64,000 nucleotides of DNA. Source: Candidula unifasciata. Taxonomy: Eukaryota > Mollusca > Gastropoda > Stylommatophora > Geomitridae. Shown piece by piece: positions 23,685 to 35,439 of the stretch. The stretch lies in the NCBI GenBank assembly GCA_905116865.2, contig CAJHNH020000224.1:299657-363656 (forward strand), given 5' to 3'. Both the position numbers and the translations under genes were made by a program. Positions within the stretch are counted from its first letter, which is position 1, and each line of letters begins with the position of its first letter. The notes below the pieces were generated by a model, which worked only from the letters and a program-made list of their open reading frames with translations, was not told where the DNA came from and made no database searches.

Positions 23685-24720
23685 ACAGGATATGCCAGAC
23701 ATGTGTCTTCGTGTTGAACAGACACCAGCACATGTCTTGATAAACTATCCTCTCCTGGAGGAGCTGCGAAACAATGTGTGACCACATCCAGCAGACCTGA
23801 CACCTAAACTCTCAGGAAAACTGAGATACCTCAAACAAAAATCCAGTTTAGAGCCGACAGTGGAATCAGAGCATGGCCAGAAATCGCTAAAGAAAGATTA
23901 CTGTTATTATAGACACACTTTTAAACACATGAACATCTTCACTGTGAGCGTATATCCTTACGCGGGAATGGAGGTGGAGGCGGTAACTGCAGGTTTCCGG
24001 TGGCTAGAGAACAAGATGCATACACATGTCGTAATTGTAATAGACTGAAAACATGCTGAAAAAGTTGAAGACAGGGATGCTTCGAGCAGAGTGGCAAGCT
24101 TCACTTGCAAGGTCACGGGTAGTGAGCATATTTTCGATCTTTCCTCCAGGCCATGCCGGCGTGGTAAGTAATAAACAGGCAGACATATTGGCTGGATCTG
24201 CACCACTTGGTGGTGAATTGATACATGATAAGGCAGATATGGTCAAGGCCCTTTAAGAACAAGCAGCGGAATCAGTAGAGAAACAAGATTATTATGGTCT
24301 AGAGAGAATGAAGCATCAGGGTGTAACCATAGGGTCTGGCCGGCTCACAATTCTCATAGGAAAGGCAAGACGGATATACAGCCAGATTGTGACCGGTACC
24401 ATCAGTATTGGAACTCTGCCAAAACTGGCCCACAGAGGCCTAGCAAGTGGCCTACGGATCATGGACAGCGGTATTGTATTAACAGGCTGTCCATGCTGGC
24501 GCTCAGGCCTCTGGTCCGTGGTCATCAATAGTTTCATATGTTCGCTCCTGGGTAAATTTTTTAATTATCCCTGGCCTGTGCTATCCCGTGTCTTTTGGTA
24601 TCAATTCATTCACCTCTCAGCTGACCTTCACCAAGTGTCCTGGGGTCATCCACGACTCATTTATCCATCTGCCGTCCATCCTATTCCGATGAGATTCTAT
24701 ACCCCTGTTTAAGGAGGGAT
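23685..24720 (+). mobile_element. RNase H-bearing LINE fragments
   Basis: First part (23690-23860) is like the C-terminal zinc-finger region, with MCLRVEQTPAHVLINYPLLE. Second part (23950-24500) is a broken RNase H: MEVEAVTAGFRWLENKMHTH, then [20 protein letters not shown] and PLGGELIHDKADMVKAL. It has several stops and frameshifts. Close relatives at 33835, 36915, 44870, 50340 and 51405. Confidence 0.75.
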
Positions 24721-25420
24721 ATAGTGTATAGAATAATGGCGGGGGGTTCACAAAACACACTAAAGGTTGCGGGTTTAACTTTCGTTAGGGTATCACCCCT
24801 TCCCCCCTTCCCACCCCCACCCCATTCTTGTGTTCTCTAAATTATCCGGACATTAGATGAAACGTTGCATAGACTGGTGTAACCAGTATAGCTAGCAGCT
24901 ATATATAATTTTTTTCAAAATAAGATCTTGGTCTTTATTATCCAAGAAATGTTAGATACAAAGTTAGACTGGGTAGACCCAGGAGTCCAGATAAGCGAGA
25001 GATATTCTCGCTTCCATAAGAGATACAAACTCATGATCACAGTGATGGCAAACAATCGTGCTAGCGACTGCTCCCGTGCGGTAACTGTACTGCTCTACAA
25101 ATGCAGCTCATTTTGCTGTTAATATGAGGATTTACTGTCCTTCCTGGTCAACATTACATCTGACACCCGACATGTTTCTGGGGTAGAAATGCCGACACAA
25201 AATGACCTGGGCGCTCATTTTTTTTTTTTAATATCGCACCCACGTAATGTCCCAACCAGTTACCCCCTCTACCCCTAATACATGCATTTTTTTAAAGGAC
25301 TCCTGCCTTCAACGCTACTGCAGAAGACACTGTGAGTGGTAGCAGAGAAAACGGTGAATATCTACAGCAGTGCTACGAATTTATCACAGTGGCTTTATGC
25401 TTGAGGAGAAGGAAATAAAA
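24721..25420. other. intergenic, no gene recognised
   Basis: Contains a short tRNA-like stretch (AAAGGTTGCGGGTTTAACTT near 24762) that may be a SINE remnant, and a C-rich run near 24800. Nothing else was identified. Confidence 0.4.
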
Positions 25421-25439
25421 GATGAGCGTTCAAACAAGG

Positions 25440-26100
25440 AGAGGGGGAATAGGAAAGGCGGCGGTGGTGGAAGAGGTGGCTGTGATGGAAGAGGCAGGGG
25501 TGGTGGATGAGTTGACTGCGACTGAAAAGGTGGTGGTGGTGGAAGAGTTGGTCGAAGAGGTGGTGGTGGCGGAAGAGTTGGTCAAAGAGGCGGTGGTGGT
25601 GGAAGAGGTGGCTGTAATGGAATAGGCAGTTGTGTTGGACGAGTTGACTGCGATGGAAGAGGTGGAGGTGGGGGAAAAGTTGGTCGAAGAGGTGGTGGAA
25701 GAGTTGGTCGAAGAGGCAGTGGTGGTGGAAGAGTTGGTCGAAGAGGCGATGGTAGTGAAAGAGTTGGTCAAAGAGGCGGTGGTGGTGGAAGAGGTGGCTT
25801 TGATGGAAGAGGCAGTGGTATGGAAGAGGTGGTGGTGGTGGAAGAAGTGGTGGTGGTTGAAGAGGTGGGGGTGGTGGAAGAGGTCGCTGTGATGAAAGAG
25901 GAGGTGGTGGTGGTTGAAGAGGTGATGGTGGTGGTGGAAGATGTAGTGGTGGTGGAAGAGGTTGCTGTGATAAAAGAGGTGGTGGTGATGGTGGTGGAAG
26001 AGGTGGCTATGATAAAAGAGGTGGTGGTGATGGTGGTGGAAGAGGTGGCTGTGATAAAAGAGGTGGTGGTGATGGTGGTGGAAGAGGGGGCTATGGTGCG
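25440..26100. repeat. G/A-rich imperfect repeat tract
   Basis: Almost entirely G, A and T on the plus strand, built from GGTGGTGGTGGAAGAG and GTTGGTCGAAGAGG units of about 27-30 bp. All three forward frames stay open for long stretches (poly-V/E, RGG-like and W/K-like), which is what a stop-poor repeat gives, so I do not call it coding. It lies about 550 bp upstream of the GOLT1B start. Confidence 0.85.
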
Positions 26101-26664
26101 CCAGCGTTGGAAGAGAACTGGTCGTTGGATATAGTTACGGAGTTTGTGCTTTGTGTGTAATGTGCTGTTAAGATGGAACGAGCCTAATAGACTGAAGCAT
26201 TTTATCACGAAGTAGATAACTTGTGGTCTTCTTCCCCTGGGTGTTTAGGGGCAGGGAAACAGACCCAATATTTAGCATGAGTAAAGGGCAACAAATCAAG
26301 GGTTTGCAAAAATTGAATTATTGGACCAAAATGCACAGATATCTCAGCCTACCGGTAAACCACAGTACAATATGCCAACCACACTTTTAACGAGAACACA
26401 GAATGAGAAGTGGCCAACTTTAAAGTGTACCCGGTTGATCCCTAAGATGTGAAAAACTTTCCAAACACCGGCATCCCAAGGGACGCCACTCTCATAGCAC
26501 AACAACGTGGAGATAACATTGAAGGCTTCTCTTCTGTATCGTCGGCAACATTATCGTTATGTTAGTCTGATCTCATCGATTCCAACCCCATCTTTCTCTC
26601 TGCTGACCTCACCACTGCATCATTTATTCTCAACTGTGTGACAGACAAGAACAAACCTGCCAAA

Positions 26665-26689
26665 ATGATGCAAGTAACAGACTTTCAAA
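26665..26689 (+). CDS. GOLT1B: GOLT1B exon 1 (25-nt coding)
   Basis: Codes MMQVTDFQ plus the first base of an AAA Lys codon, then donor GTAAGT. The split codon is completed exactly by AA at 29195, giving TDFQ-KIGVG. The match in length, phase and TD.QK motif makes this assignment strong despite its size. Confidence 0.88.
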
Positions 26690-29600
26690 GTAAGTTCCCG
26701 TCCCATTTTCTAGCAGAAGCTGAGCAAGTGAGTGTGTAGGTAGTTTAGTCAAATTTTTAAAATGCCCTCTACACCAATAAAACCAGCACAGTTAGATAGC
26801 TGTAAACAATCTCTTTCCAATGGTACCTCATTTAGGCTTTTATGTCATTTCTGAGCTGAGATATGTAGGTTTTTGTGGAGATGATATGTAAAAAGCAGCT
26901 GCTAAAACTTGCGTCTTAGAAAGAAGATTTTCTCTGCGCAGCGAAACTGCGCACTTATTGTTTTGGCTTTGTTTACATCGGACTGTCATTGGACAAGATG
27001 GCAGACAATGAGACAACCACTGGCTGAGCCAGCGATTGCCTGAAAAATGTCACTGTACATCTACCTAGCCACGGTTCAGAAAGAAATTTTATACACAAAT
27101 GTAAAATTGGACGGAGAACTCAATTATAACTAGCATTACCAGGACCAGTAACAGTTAAAGCCTAAAGCCAACCCTGAATACTTATCGCTATTTTCAATCA
27201 AACTGATGTAACAGAAAAACAGAGGACGTCCGGCTGTCATAGACATGCGCTGTTAATCGGGTTCCTTCCCGCCGTTTTCAGCTTTTTATAGTGGGTGAAA
27301 ATCACACCAATCGCGAAATTTCATAAGAGATTAGGACCTATCCCGAAACCCCAGCCGACATTTGCGAAGCGTTTCAAACGGTTTCCATGGTAACGGAAAT
27401 TGCCAAAAGACCACCAATTGCCGAACACCGTAGTCGCTAGTGTGAGATCTGCGCTATCACTGAGAAATCTTGGCTCTCCTTCGAACGGCATCATAGAATG
27501 GCGGCCATAATATGATGCCACATTCTGGCCATAAAATATCCAAAAATATCCGAACGGTGTTCAGGCATATCTAAAATAAGGACTTTCTGCCAAGGAACAA
27601 ATCGCGGCAAAACTAGGATTACTTGACAATCACTATCAACATTGCACACTAATAGAAGACGATAAATACCGACCGTTGACAATTTCGAGCGTTTCTGCAG
27701 ACGATATTAGCGACCGTTGACAATTTCGAGACCTTACAGACGATGAAAGCGATTAGCAATACTGTTCTTCCGATTGAGGATTTAGCAGCAGTAGATGTCA
27801 GACTTGTCGGCATGCGCAAAATGCAATTAAACTCATCGCCGAGCGTATCCCCCACGCCGCTACACGCGGCGCGGATGGGGGGCTAAACTAGGTGCCTGGG
27901 ACTCACTAGTAAAGTAATTGGAGGAAGTTGCAGGAGATGCGGTAGCTGCTGCTCGTGAGTCCCAGCCAACTAGTTTAGTCCCCATCCGCGCGTAGCGGCG
28001 TGGGGGATACGGTCAGCGGTGAGGCACACTCACAGAAGCAGGTCCGCAAGTAACATATCGCCGAGAGCATTTGTTTCGTTATACGGAGCCGGCATATTTT
28101 ATAGACCCGAGCCCCATTAGGATATTTTTGGATAATTTATGGCCAGAATGTGACCAATTTGGCTATCCTTCGAACAGCATCGTATTATGGCCGCCATTTT
28201 ATGATGCCGTTCGAAGGAGATCCGAAATCTTTGTCACAGATGGGGGTATTATTCCTGTCCTGAACTGCACTTATCATATACTATAATATACTTATTTACT
28301 ATAGACTGAACGGGTGGGTAGAAGACATCATCACTTAAGCAATAGTCTCATCTCGTAGGGTTATGCTATCTATAAATATTATATATACTGAACACCTTTG
28401 TTTGTTTGTTGCTCTCATTCTTCTGAGAATGATTTGATTTATCCTGCGAGTTGACAGGATTATTAATTTTTGTTTTTTGTTGGGTCCGACTAGAACCATA
28501 GAACGGCTCTGGAGTGGACCCGGCCTACAGAAAAGTTCTAACAAGCTACTGGGTTGTTGTTTTTTTTTTTTTTGTCGTGTGAATTGTCTGAGGGCTGAAT
28601 TCAATAAGGAAAAGAAATAAATAGCCACCCTATCTCATGAGCTGGGGTAGGTGGGGAATACCGAGGAAAATATTGGGGCGATAATGTTTAGCTCCCATAA
28701 TATGGGTTGTTGAGGCACCCGCCCCCCCCCCCCCCCAACTTTTTTCAGCATGCTCAGAATGCCCAAGTCTCTGAGTTTTGGCATCCCTGCCTCATATAAT
28801 GTGGCCTCAGACCTTAAATCCTAGCAGCAATATTTGACAATCTCTGGTGCTGTCGGCAGTCAGTCTACATGAGATCAGTGTTTGGCAGGTTCCTAAACAA
28901 ACCCATTGTTATAAGATTGGATCTTTCCCCAGAACTGTACTTCAGCAGGCTATCACCTTTATAAATACAATATTGATGCGGGCTGCATTCTGCAATAGAA
29001 ATGCTGATCACAGATTTGTGTGCAGAGGAAATGTCTGTACATGTCCGCCACAAAGGACGCGAAGGATAGTTTTAATATTTATATAAAACCTTCTAACAGT
29101 TTCAGAGTTTTGTAAATATTTGTCATGAATAAACTTTCAGTTTTCTGAATGAACATTCCTTATACATGACATAGTTGTTTTTTTCTTGTTTCAGAAATTG
29201 GTGTTGGTTTGGCAGGATTTGGGATAGTGTTCCTCTTCCTTGGCATGGTGCTGTTGTTTGATAAAGGGCTTCTAGCAATTGGCAATGTAAGTTTGTTCTT
29301 GTCTAATAGTTGGTGGTGTCAGTTTGTGGTCTCGTAGTTAGCAGCGGCAGTTTATGATATTTGATTGGTAGTGTATGCAGGCACAAATAATGCACTAGAT
29401 ACTGCTTGTGCATTCTTTATTATCCGCATTATTTACATTTAAAACTAGGCGGATGTGGGGTGGGGGGGTGGGTGTAATTGTACCTTATCATCATCATGGG
29501 CCCTGCCAACTGGCATAGGCGCTCATGCGTCTCCACAGATCACGATCCCTGGTTGACAGGAACAGCTCTCTTGATGATATCCCTCCATGACATCGTTTCA

Positions 29601-31981
29601 GTCCATTCAGCATCATATCTCTTGGTCTGCCTCTACCCCTCCTTCCACTAATTTTTGCAGTTGTCACAATGTTTTCCAATGCCTCTCTTCTCGTTATGTG
29701 GCCAAAGGACGGTGTTTGTCTCCTTCTTATTGTTGTATATAGAGATCTACTTTCCTTAGCTTCTTTCAAACAATCGTTGTTAGTTACTCTGGCCGTCAAA
29801 GGTGTTTGTAACATTCTTCTCAGAAACCACATCTCTGTTGCTTCTTATTTTGTTCACTGACATTCCAATAGTTGCTACCATACAGCAAAATAGGTTCTAT
29901 GTAACATTTTAGCAATCTTTTTCTAACATTAAGTGAGAGTGACTTATTGTATAAGATATTTTTCATGTTTGCATTTTCTGAATCTATGTTATCTGTGTAA
30001 TATGCTGCATTTTTTGTTCATTTCAGATACTGTTCGTCTGTGGCCTGGCTTTTGTCATAGGCCTGGAGAGGACTTTCCGATTCTTCTTTCAGCGTCACAA
30101 GTTAAAGGCCACAGGGTTTTTCATTGGTGGGATGGTGGTTGTTCTGATTGGCTGGCCAGTTGTTGGCATGTGCGTGGAGTTGTACGGTTTCTTTCTGCTG
30201 TTTAGGTAGGTTCTAGAGAACTATATGCCATATTGCCTTGAATGTGGGTAATTGAGTTGTGTGATCTCACATTTGTCTGTTCATTTATTCATATCTCCAG
30301 GTGGGTTTCGGGGCCCCATTGTGAGGAAAACTAGAACAGACCCACTGTCTCCCCAGCAAACATGTTGTAAGAATCGAATAAATGGGGCTTCCTTCTAAGT
30401 CGGAGTGCATCTGCCTGAAAGGCAAGGAAGCCAAAATCTTCATACAGATAAGTCAGATCTGTAAAACTGATGTGCACACAACACTCGTATTCTGGAACAA
30501 GACTAAAGTCCAAAGGTGAATGATCAACCACACCTTTCCGCCAGAGTTTACAGCCGGTGAACATGAAGATTTATTCACGTTTCTTGTTTTCTTGAAGAAC
30601 GTTCTAGGTATTTTCCCTGTCAAATTATAATTGTTTAATAATGATTGTCTTGTACCTCGGTGAAGTTAAGTTGAGTTCTCCTGTGGGTTTCCAGGAAACA
30701 CATTTTTGTTTGGTGGGGGGGGGGGGTCTAACTAAGCGTACTGTACGTGGGTGGTGGTGAAGTGGTCATAATCCATGCTTTGCCTCACGCTCGTACATTT
30801 CATGGCTGAGTCGTTAGATTCGTGAGGGCAATTTTTACGGAGACCCCTGGGGATGGTCACCAGAACTGAAGTATTTGTACTTTGTGGTTTCCAGTCTGCA
30901 GAAAGAGACCAAGCCATATGGGATAAAACACGTTGCATTGAAGTCAATTCTCTTGACTTTTAACTTGTTAAGCATATTGTAAAGGGTGAGTAATTAGGTA
31001 AACCACACAACATGCCAATCAGCCTAGTACACGAGAGCAGCACAGTAAGTGGAAACTTTCAGTATAAAGATAGAGAAGTTTTGGCCAGTCAACATTATTA
31101 TACTGTAATTGCTAATCAGCTTGAAAGCTTAGAGACTGATAAATGTAAAGGGAGAAAAAGCAAGAGAAAAAAAAACCCCACATATATGGGGTTGTTTGGT
31201 CATGTGGCTTGAGCAAGGCAGAGACACAGACCTGAACTAAGGCTTTGGTGATTGCGTGAGATAGGGAAATCTTTACTGCCCATTCTTGTCTGCAAGGAAC
31301 ATGATGGTGATAGTTTATATAGATATGCGATCATTATTAAATTGTTTTGTTGTTTCTCTCCCCTTTCAAGCGGCTTCTTCCCTGTTGCTGTCAACTTTTT
31401 GAGACGAGTGCCTGTTTTAGGGACTATTCTTAACTTGCCTGGCATCAGATTGGTAAGGTTATTGTTTATTTACTTCTTGCTGATCTTTTTCTTACGAGAT
31501 AGGATTAGCTTGAGGGTTTCTTATCCATTAGAAGATTAAAGGCTGAACAGAAGATATTGCTACAACCCAGATGTAAATCATGCAAGAGAAAAAGGCGGAC
31601 GGAAAATGAGCACTAGGAATACTGCAGCTAAATTGATACCAACAGATGGACTAGGGAAATGTAAAACAAGCTGAAGAAGACAGGTTGGTTGCACTCCATA
31701 GAGTAAGCAAAAATGTTTTCAAGGTATTGATTGGTAGAAACATGATTACATAGACCACCTGGTAAGACCCACTAAAAAAACAAATTTCACATTTTGCTTA
31801 AAGGGAAACAGATATATTTCACTAAGAAATCGACTGCATTATTTCTGCATTTTAAAAGTATTTTGTTTGTCCTGCATGATAATGGATGATCCTGTTATAT
31901 CTGTTGTCTATAAATAATAGTATTATTTCCCTTACCTTGCAGATCGCAGACAAAATAGGAGAATCCAACTCTATGGTATAA
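26665..31981 (+). CDS. GOLT1B: GOLT1B / GOT1-like vesicle transport protein, complete
   Basis: Five coding exons (26665-26689, 29195-29286, 30027-30205, 31371-31452, 31943-31981) splice to 138 codons plus TAA, the usual length of the animal family. Got1 proteins are small four-helix membrane proteins of early Golgi/ER vesicles acting in ER-to-Golgi traffic. Landmarks are KIGVGLAGFGIVFLFLGMVL, GLAFVIGLERTFRFFFQRHK, GWPVVGM, FPVAVNFLRRVPVLGTILNL and the C-terminus IADKIGESNSMV. The first ATG was chosen because MMQVTDFQK lines up residue for residue with the family N-terminus and the context is CCAAAATG. One oddity: the 30205/31371 junction codes Ser where the family usually has Arg (LFRGFFP). 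No frame break. Confidence 0.95.
27461..28237. mobile_element. large nested foldback (palindromic) element
   Basis: Outer arms at about 27461-27560 and 28118-28237 are reverse complements (CTCCTTCGAACGGCATCAT, ATGGCGGCCATAATA, CACATTCTGGCCATAAA, ATATCCAAAAATATCC); the right arm has about 37 extra bases. An inner hairpin, arms 27845-27905 and 27955-28010, shares GTATCCCCCACGCCGCTA and CTGGGACTCAC. A related inner hairpin lies at 39963-40110. No intact transposase. It occupies GOLT1B intron 1. Confidence 0.8.
28740..29190. other. intron sequence, nothing recognised
   Basis: GOLT1B intron 1 between the foldback and exon 2; no further feature apart from a C16 run at about 28722-28737 just before it. 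Confidence 0.5.
29195..29286 (+). CDS. GOLT1B: GOLT1B exon 2
   Basis: Acceptor CTTGTTTCAG, donor GTAAGT. Encodes the first hydrophobic helix, GLAGFGIVFLFLGMVLLF, then DKGLLAIGN, and ends in phase 0. Confidence 0.96.
29488..29900 (-). mobile_element. RTE-like LINE 3' tail fragment
   Basis: Minus-strand ORF reads LYTTIRRRQTPSFGHITRRE, VTTAKISGRRGRGRPRDMML and STRDRDLWRRMSAYASWQGP, and ends at a CATCATCATG tail on the plus strand. It is the cleanest copy of this tail family in the window. In GOLT1B intron 2. Confidence 0.8.
30027..30205 (+). CDS. GOLT1B: GOLT1B exon 3
   Basis: Acceptor TTCATTTCAG, donor GTAGGT. Encodes ILFVCGLAFVIGLERTFRFF through MCVELYGFFLLF, including helices 2 and 3. Ends after AG of a split codon. 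Confidence 0.96.
30295..30560 (+). mobile_element. dispersed repeat family C copy (SINE-like)
   Basis: GGGCCCCATTGTGAGG, CCCACTGTCTCCCC, AAGTCGGAGTGCATCTGCCT, ATTCTGGAACAAGACTAAAG, ending at GCCAGAGTTTACAGCCGG. The best-preserved forward copy of this family here. Confidence 0.7.
30745..30965 (+). mobile_element. tRNA-derived SINE family B copy
   Basis: Head GGTGGTGAAGTGGTCATAAT followed by GAGGGCAATTTTTACGGAGA, CAGAAAGAGACCAAGCCATA and TTCTCTTGACTTTTAACTT. Aligned in order with 60065-60365. Confidence 0.6.
31371..31452 (+). CDS. GOLT1B: GOLT1B exon 4
   Basis: Acceptor CCCCTTTCAAG, donor GTAAGG. Encodes GFFPVAVNFLRRVPVLGTIL and NLPGIRL. The first base completes AGC (Ser). Confidence 0.95.
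31943..31981 (+). CDS. GOLT1B: GOLT1B exon 5 and stop
   Basis: Acceptor TACCTTGCAG. Encodes IADKIGESNSMV and TAA, matching the conserved C-terminus of the family. Confidence 0.95.
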   Translation: MADKIGESNSMV

Positions 31982-32637
31982 CAGACTATAGGTGGCAGCT
32001 TTAATATTTTGATCAAAAGGTGCTTTTGGAGTGACCATCTACTCTCCGGTACGATAGCAGAGTGAACAAACAGATTTGTGTATCACAGTTGTTTGTTGTA
32101 TGGTTGTATTGAGAAACACGGATGGTTAGACAGTGTCTATGATAAGGGATTTATGTTTGTCTATGCCTATGATGTGTAAAGTGTGTATTATATAGTCTGC
32201 AATGGTAGTCTGTTGTCTTAATATTTTCTGTACGTAATTATAGACTTGTGTTGGTGCAGAGCAGTTTTTTTTAAAAATACATACTACCGTAATACACACA
32301 TTATTTTATTTTTTACAGATATACTCATAGAAAACACACACATGAGTCAGAGGATGGACAGACCGGGGCAGAAAAAAAATCCTTACTTAGATAATCCATG
32401 GCAAAAACACTAGCCATACAAGCCTAAATCCTCATGCTCAGATACCCTTCCTCCACTGGCTTTCACTGCAAAAGTTTAAATAGAGGCAGTAACTGGCTTT
32501 ATATATTTAAACATCCAAGATAATCAGAGATCATTGCAGTTTTTAAAACAAAATGGAAACTTTCTGGCTCTTTCCCATTAGAATGAAACATCTCTGAATT
32601 TTATTTAGCAAGTCTTGGGTAACATCAGATTGTGTTG

Positions 32638-32643
32638 AATAAA
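32638..32643 (+). terminator. possible GOLT1B polyadenylation signal
   Basis: First clear AATAAA after the GOLT1B stop (about 660 nt downstream, within GTTGAATAAAAGG). Other signals follow at about 34250 and 34365. Confidence 0.35.
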
Positions 32644-32814
32644 AGGCAGTGGTTACATCGAAAGGCATGTTTCAATTACTGTGCCGCAAGCACTGACCTC
32701 TGTGAAGTGAGCAGCCACCGCTGGGTGGTGCACAGACCACTGTGCTACCACAGCTCAAGCAGTATACTTAAAAATAAACACTTGTTGATTTTACTCGCCA
32801 AACCAGACAGAAGA

Positions 32815-32960
32815 CGTGGTTTGCAGCTAGGCTGGGATATTGGCACCTTTCGACCTAACATATCACGTTTGAGTAAACTTCTAGTTAATTGCCTTTTATG
32901 ACGTGCTTGTTCAGGGCCACAGGTCTGTCTCCGCCCCACCCACCATCCCCCGAGATGACA
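32815..32960 (-). mobile_element. dispersed repeat family C end fragment
   Basis: Shares TTTGCAGCTAGGCTG, CTTTTATGACGTGCTTGTTC and AGGGCCAC with 43925-44060, and CATGCTTGT-type sequence with the inverted copy near 51950. Confidence 0.45.
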
Positions 32961-33834
32961 TAGAAAAGGGTAGGTCATATACCCTGCAGTGACATTATAG
33001 AAGTCTGTATGGCCATCTATGTACATTTTATCACGTCAAATGGTCCTGCATACATAATTATAAGTCCAGCCATTAAATAATGATTTGATTGTGGCCGTCG
33101 AAAACACCATGAAACAAATCATGTTATCCAAATAGGCACCATTCATCTATGATTTGGCCAAATTACAATGCCACCTGCTCAGCACATAACTTGCCTTTTT
33201 TTTTTTTAACTAGTGAGAGTTGCTTTGTTCTGTATGCAGCATTGAGCAAGGAGCAAACATGAGTTGTTTTAAATTTGGAAAAAATGCTCTGGAGACAGCG
33301 TACTCAGTGACAGGTATTGCTCTGTGTGTGTGTGTGTGTGTGAAAGTGGATGCTTATTGTTTGCTAGTGTTTCATTTGTACAGTCTAACATCTTCATGTG
33401 TCTGAATGAGTAAGCATCATAATTTACTGTTCACTAACCCGATATTTGTAAAATCACAATCATTGCTGATATACGGGCATATATTATCATAAATTTATCT
33501 TCTTCCTCTTCTTCTTTATTCTTCTTTTCTCTACTCCTGGAATGCCTCAAGGCGTTAGGGCAGGAAGAGATCTCTGGATTAGGCTCTTCTGTTTGCTTCG
33601 TATAAAATACTTCTCATGTCTGATATTTCTGTGGTCCATATTTTAAGTGATCGACCTCAGGTTCTGTTTCCGCTGTAGCTGTATAACATTGCTTCATTTG
33701 ATGCCCTGTCTTGATGCCAGTTTTGTTCATGGCCAAACCATTTGATTTGTTGTCTACCTTTAAAGTTCTGTATTGGTTCTCGGTCGACTCTTTTCCTGAT
33801 ATCATCGTTCCTAAGTTGATCTTTCCTCATTGGA

Positions 33835-34200
33835 TCTTTTCTTCAGGCCATGCCCGCGTAATGGGTAATGAACAGGCAGACAGATTGGCTGGATCTGCAC
33901 CACTGGGTGGGGAATTGATACATGGCAAGGCGGATGTGGTCAAGGCCCTTTAGGAACAAACAACGGAAACAGTAGAGAAAGAAGATTATTATGGCCTGGA
34001 GAGAATGAGGCACCTGGGTTCGCTCACTACACTCAGAGGAAAGGCAAGACTGACATATAATCAGATTGTGACCAGTACCATCAGTATTGGAACTCTGCGC
34101 TGGCTGCTGAAGATGTGAACAGAGCTCGCATGGGAATGCCCCTGGTGCTATGATGTCAATTCTTGACTCAACTCACCTCTTTCCTCATTACACCTAGCAT
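33835..34200 (+). mobile_element. RNase H-bearing LINE fragment
   Basis: Encodes SSGHARVMGNEQADRLAGSA and PLGGELIHGKADVVKAL, then a 3' UTR-like tail with CATCAGTATTGGAACTCTGC and CATGGGAATGCCCC. Same family as 23685 and 36915; the 5' part is missing. Confidence 0.75.
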
Positions 34201-34744
34201 AGTATGTGAACATTTTATTTCTGTCGTGGCTATTTTATAAATGTATGTAGAAATAAATCACAGTGTCACAATATGTCAAATACACCTGGTTTTTTCCTTT
34301 TTTTATATAAAATATTAATAACGATGTCATGGACACTAATATGAACATATTGTATTCAGTAAAATAAAATTATTTGTCTTTTCTACTTCATGTTGTATCT
34401 TGTAATTTTTTATGTATTTTGTTGTGTGCTGTGCTGGGGAGGGGGGGGGGTGGTGGTGGAGAGAACCTTTGCGATTTCATTTAGGCGGCAAAAACCTGGA
34501 TACCTTCTTATTTTCTTCCCCCAATGGAGCATAGGCCTCCAGCTGACAGCTTTTCGATGATTACCTGTATTTTGCAGTTAGGTGATGTAAGTATGCCAGC
34601 TTTTGGGAAGGGATCTCCATATGAAGGGGTCAAGGTTGTTGGTTCTACTGATTTTTTCGCAGAGATTCCTGTGCATTTAGTTCTTGCTAAGGCTGTGAAG
34701 GTCATGCTTTACTTGACAATCTCTGCAGGTGGCTAGTTGTTCTG

Positions 34745-34930
34745 TGGAATGAATCAAGAATTACCATCATTTATGCCTGGGCATTTCCACATATGCTCCG
34801 TTCCCGTCTTTAGTAGCCAGTGAAGAGTTGACATGCCAGAAGTACCAGTTGCAACCTGATTAAAAGTCTGCCTTTGTTTCCCACTCAGTGATGAATATCT
34901 TCCATAACCTCTACTCACCCCCTGCTGAGT
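34745..34930 (-). mobile_element. LINE 3'-end fragment
   Basis: On the plus strand, GGGCATTTCCACATATGCTC and CGTCTTTAGTAGCCAGTGAA are a degenerate reverse complement of the 3' end of the 36915 element. Confidence 0.4.
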
Positions 34931-35152
34931 GAGTCTTTCAGTGTAAAGTCGAGCACACTTTAGTCGAACTCTGTCATTTATATCGACATGATCAGCATAG
35001 TCTAGGCCATGTTATTAGTGTATTCTCTGTACTATGTGGGCTATCTGGATAAGTAGAACAATTTCATTAGGTGCCTGGGACTTTATCCGGACTCCACTGT
35101 ATTTATTCTCTGTCTCTTCTATTGTACTGTCCATTAGATCCCATAGAGACTT

Positions 35153-35433
35153 CATCCCTTTATCATAAACTAGCTCCCAGCTAATCTTTCAGCCTTTTCC
35201 TTAGCTCACACACCTAAATCTCCTGGACAGAAAATCCACGATATGTTCCTGATCTGAGTCTTATCAAGTGACAGTTTTTCTAAGAAAAGAGGTCATCCCT
35301 TTATCATAAACTAGCTCCAGGCTCAGGTGAATGGCAGCAGCCAATCTTTCAGCCTGCTTCTTGGCTCACACACCTAAATCTCCTGGACAGAAAATCCATA
35401 TGTTCCTAATCTGAGTCTTATCAAGTGACAGTT
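35153..35433. repeat. two-copy tandem duplication of about 140 bp
   Basis: CATCCCTTTATCATAAACTA, TCTTTCAGCC, CACACCTAAATCTCCTGGAC and GAGTCTTATCAAGTGACAGT each occur twice, about 141 bp apart. The second copy has about 20 extra bases and a deletion. Confidence 0.9.
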
Positions 35434-35439
35434 GTTCTG

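Noticed and set aside
25422..26134. Val/Glu-rich and RGG-like protein-coding exon
   Set aside because: All three frames are open because the repeat lacks T-rich triplets; no splice sites or conserved flanks.
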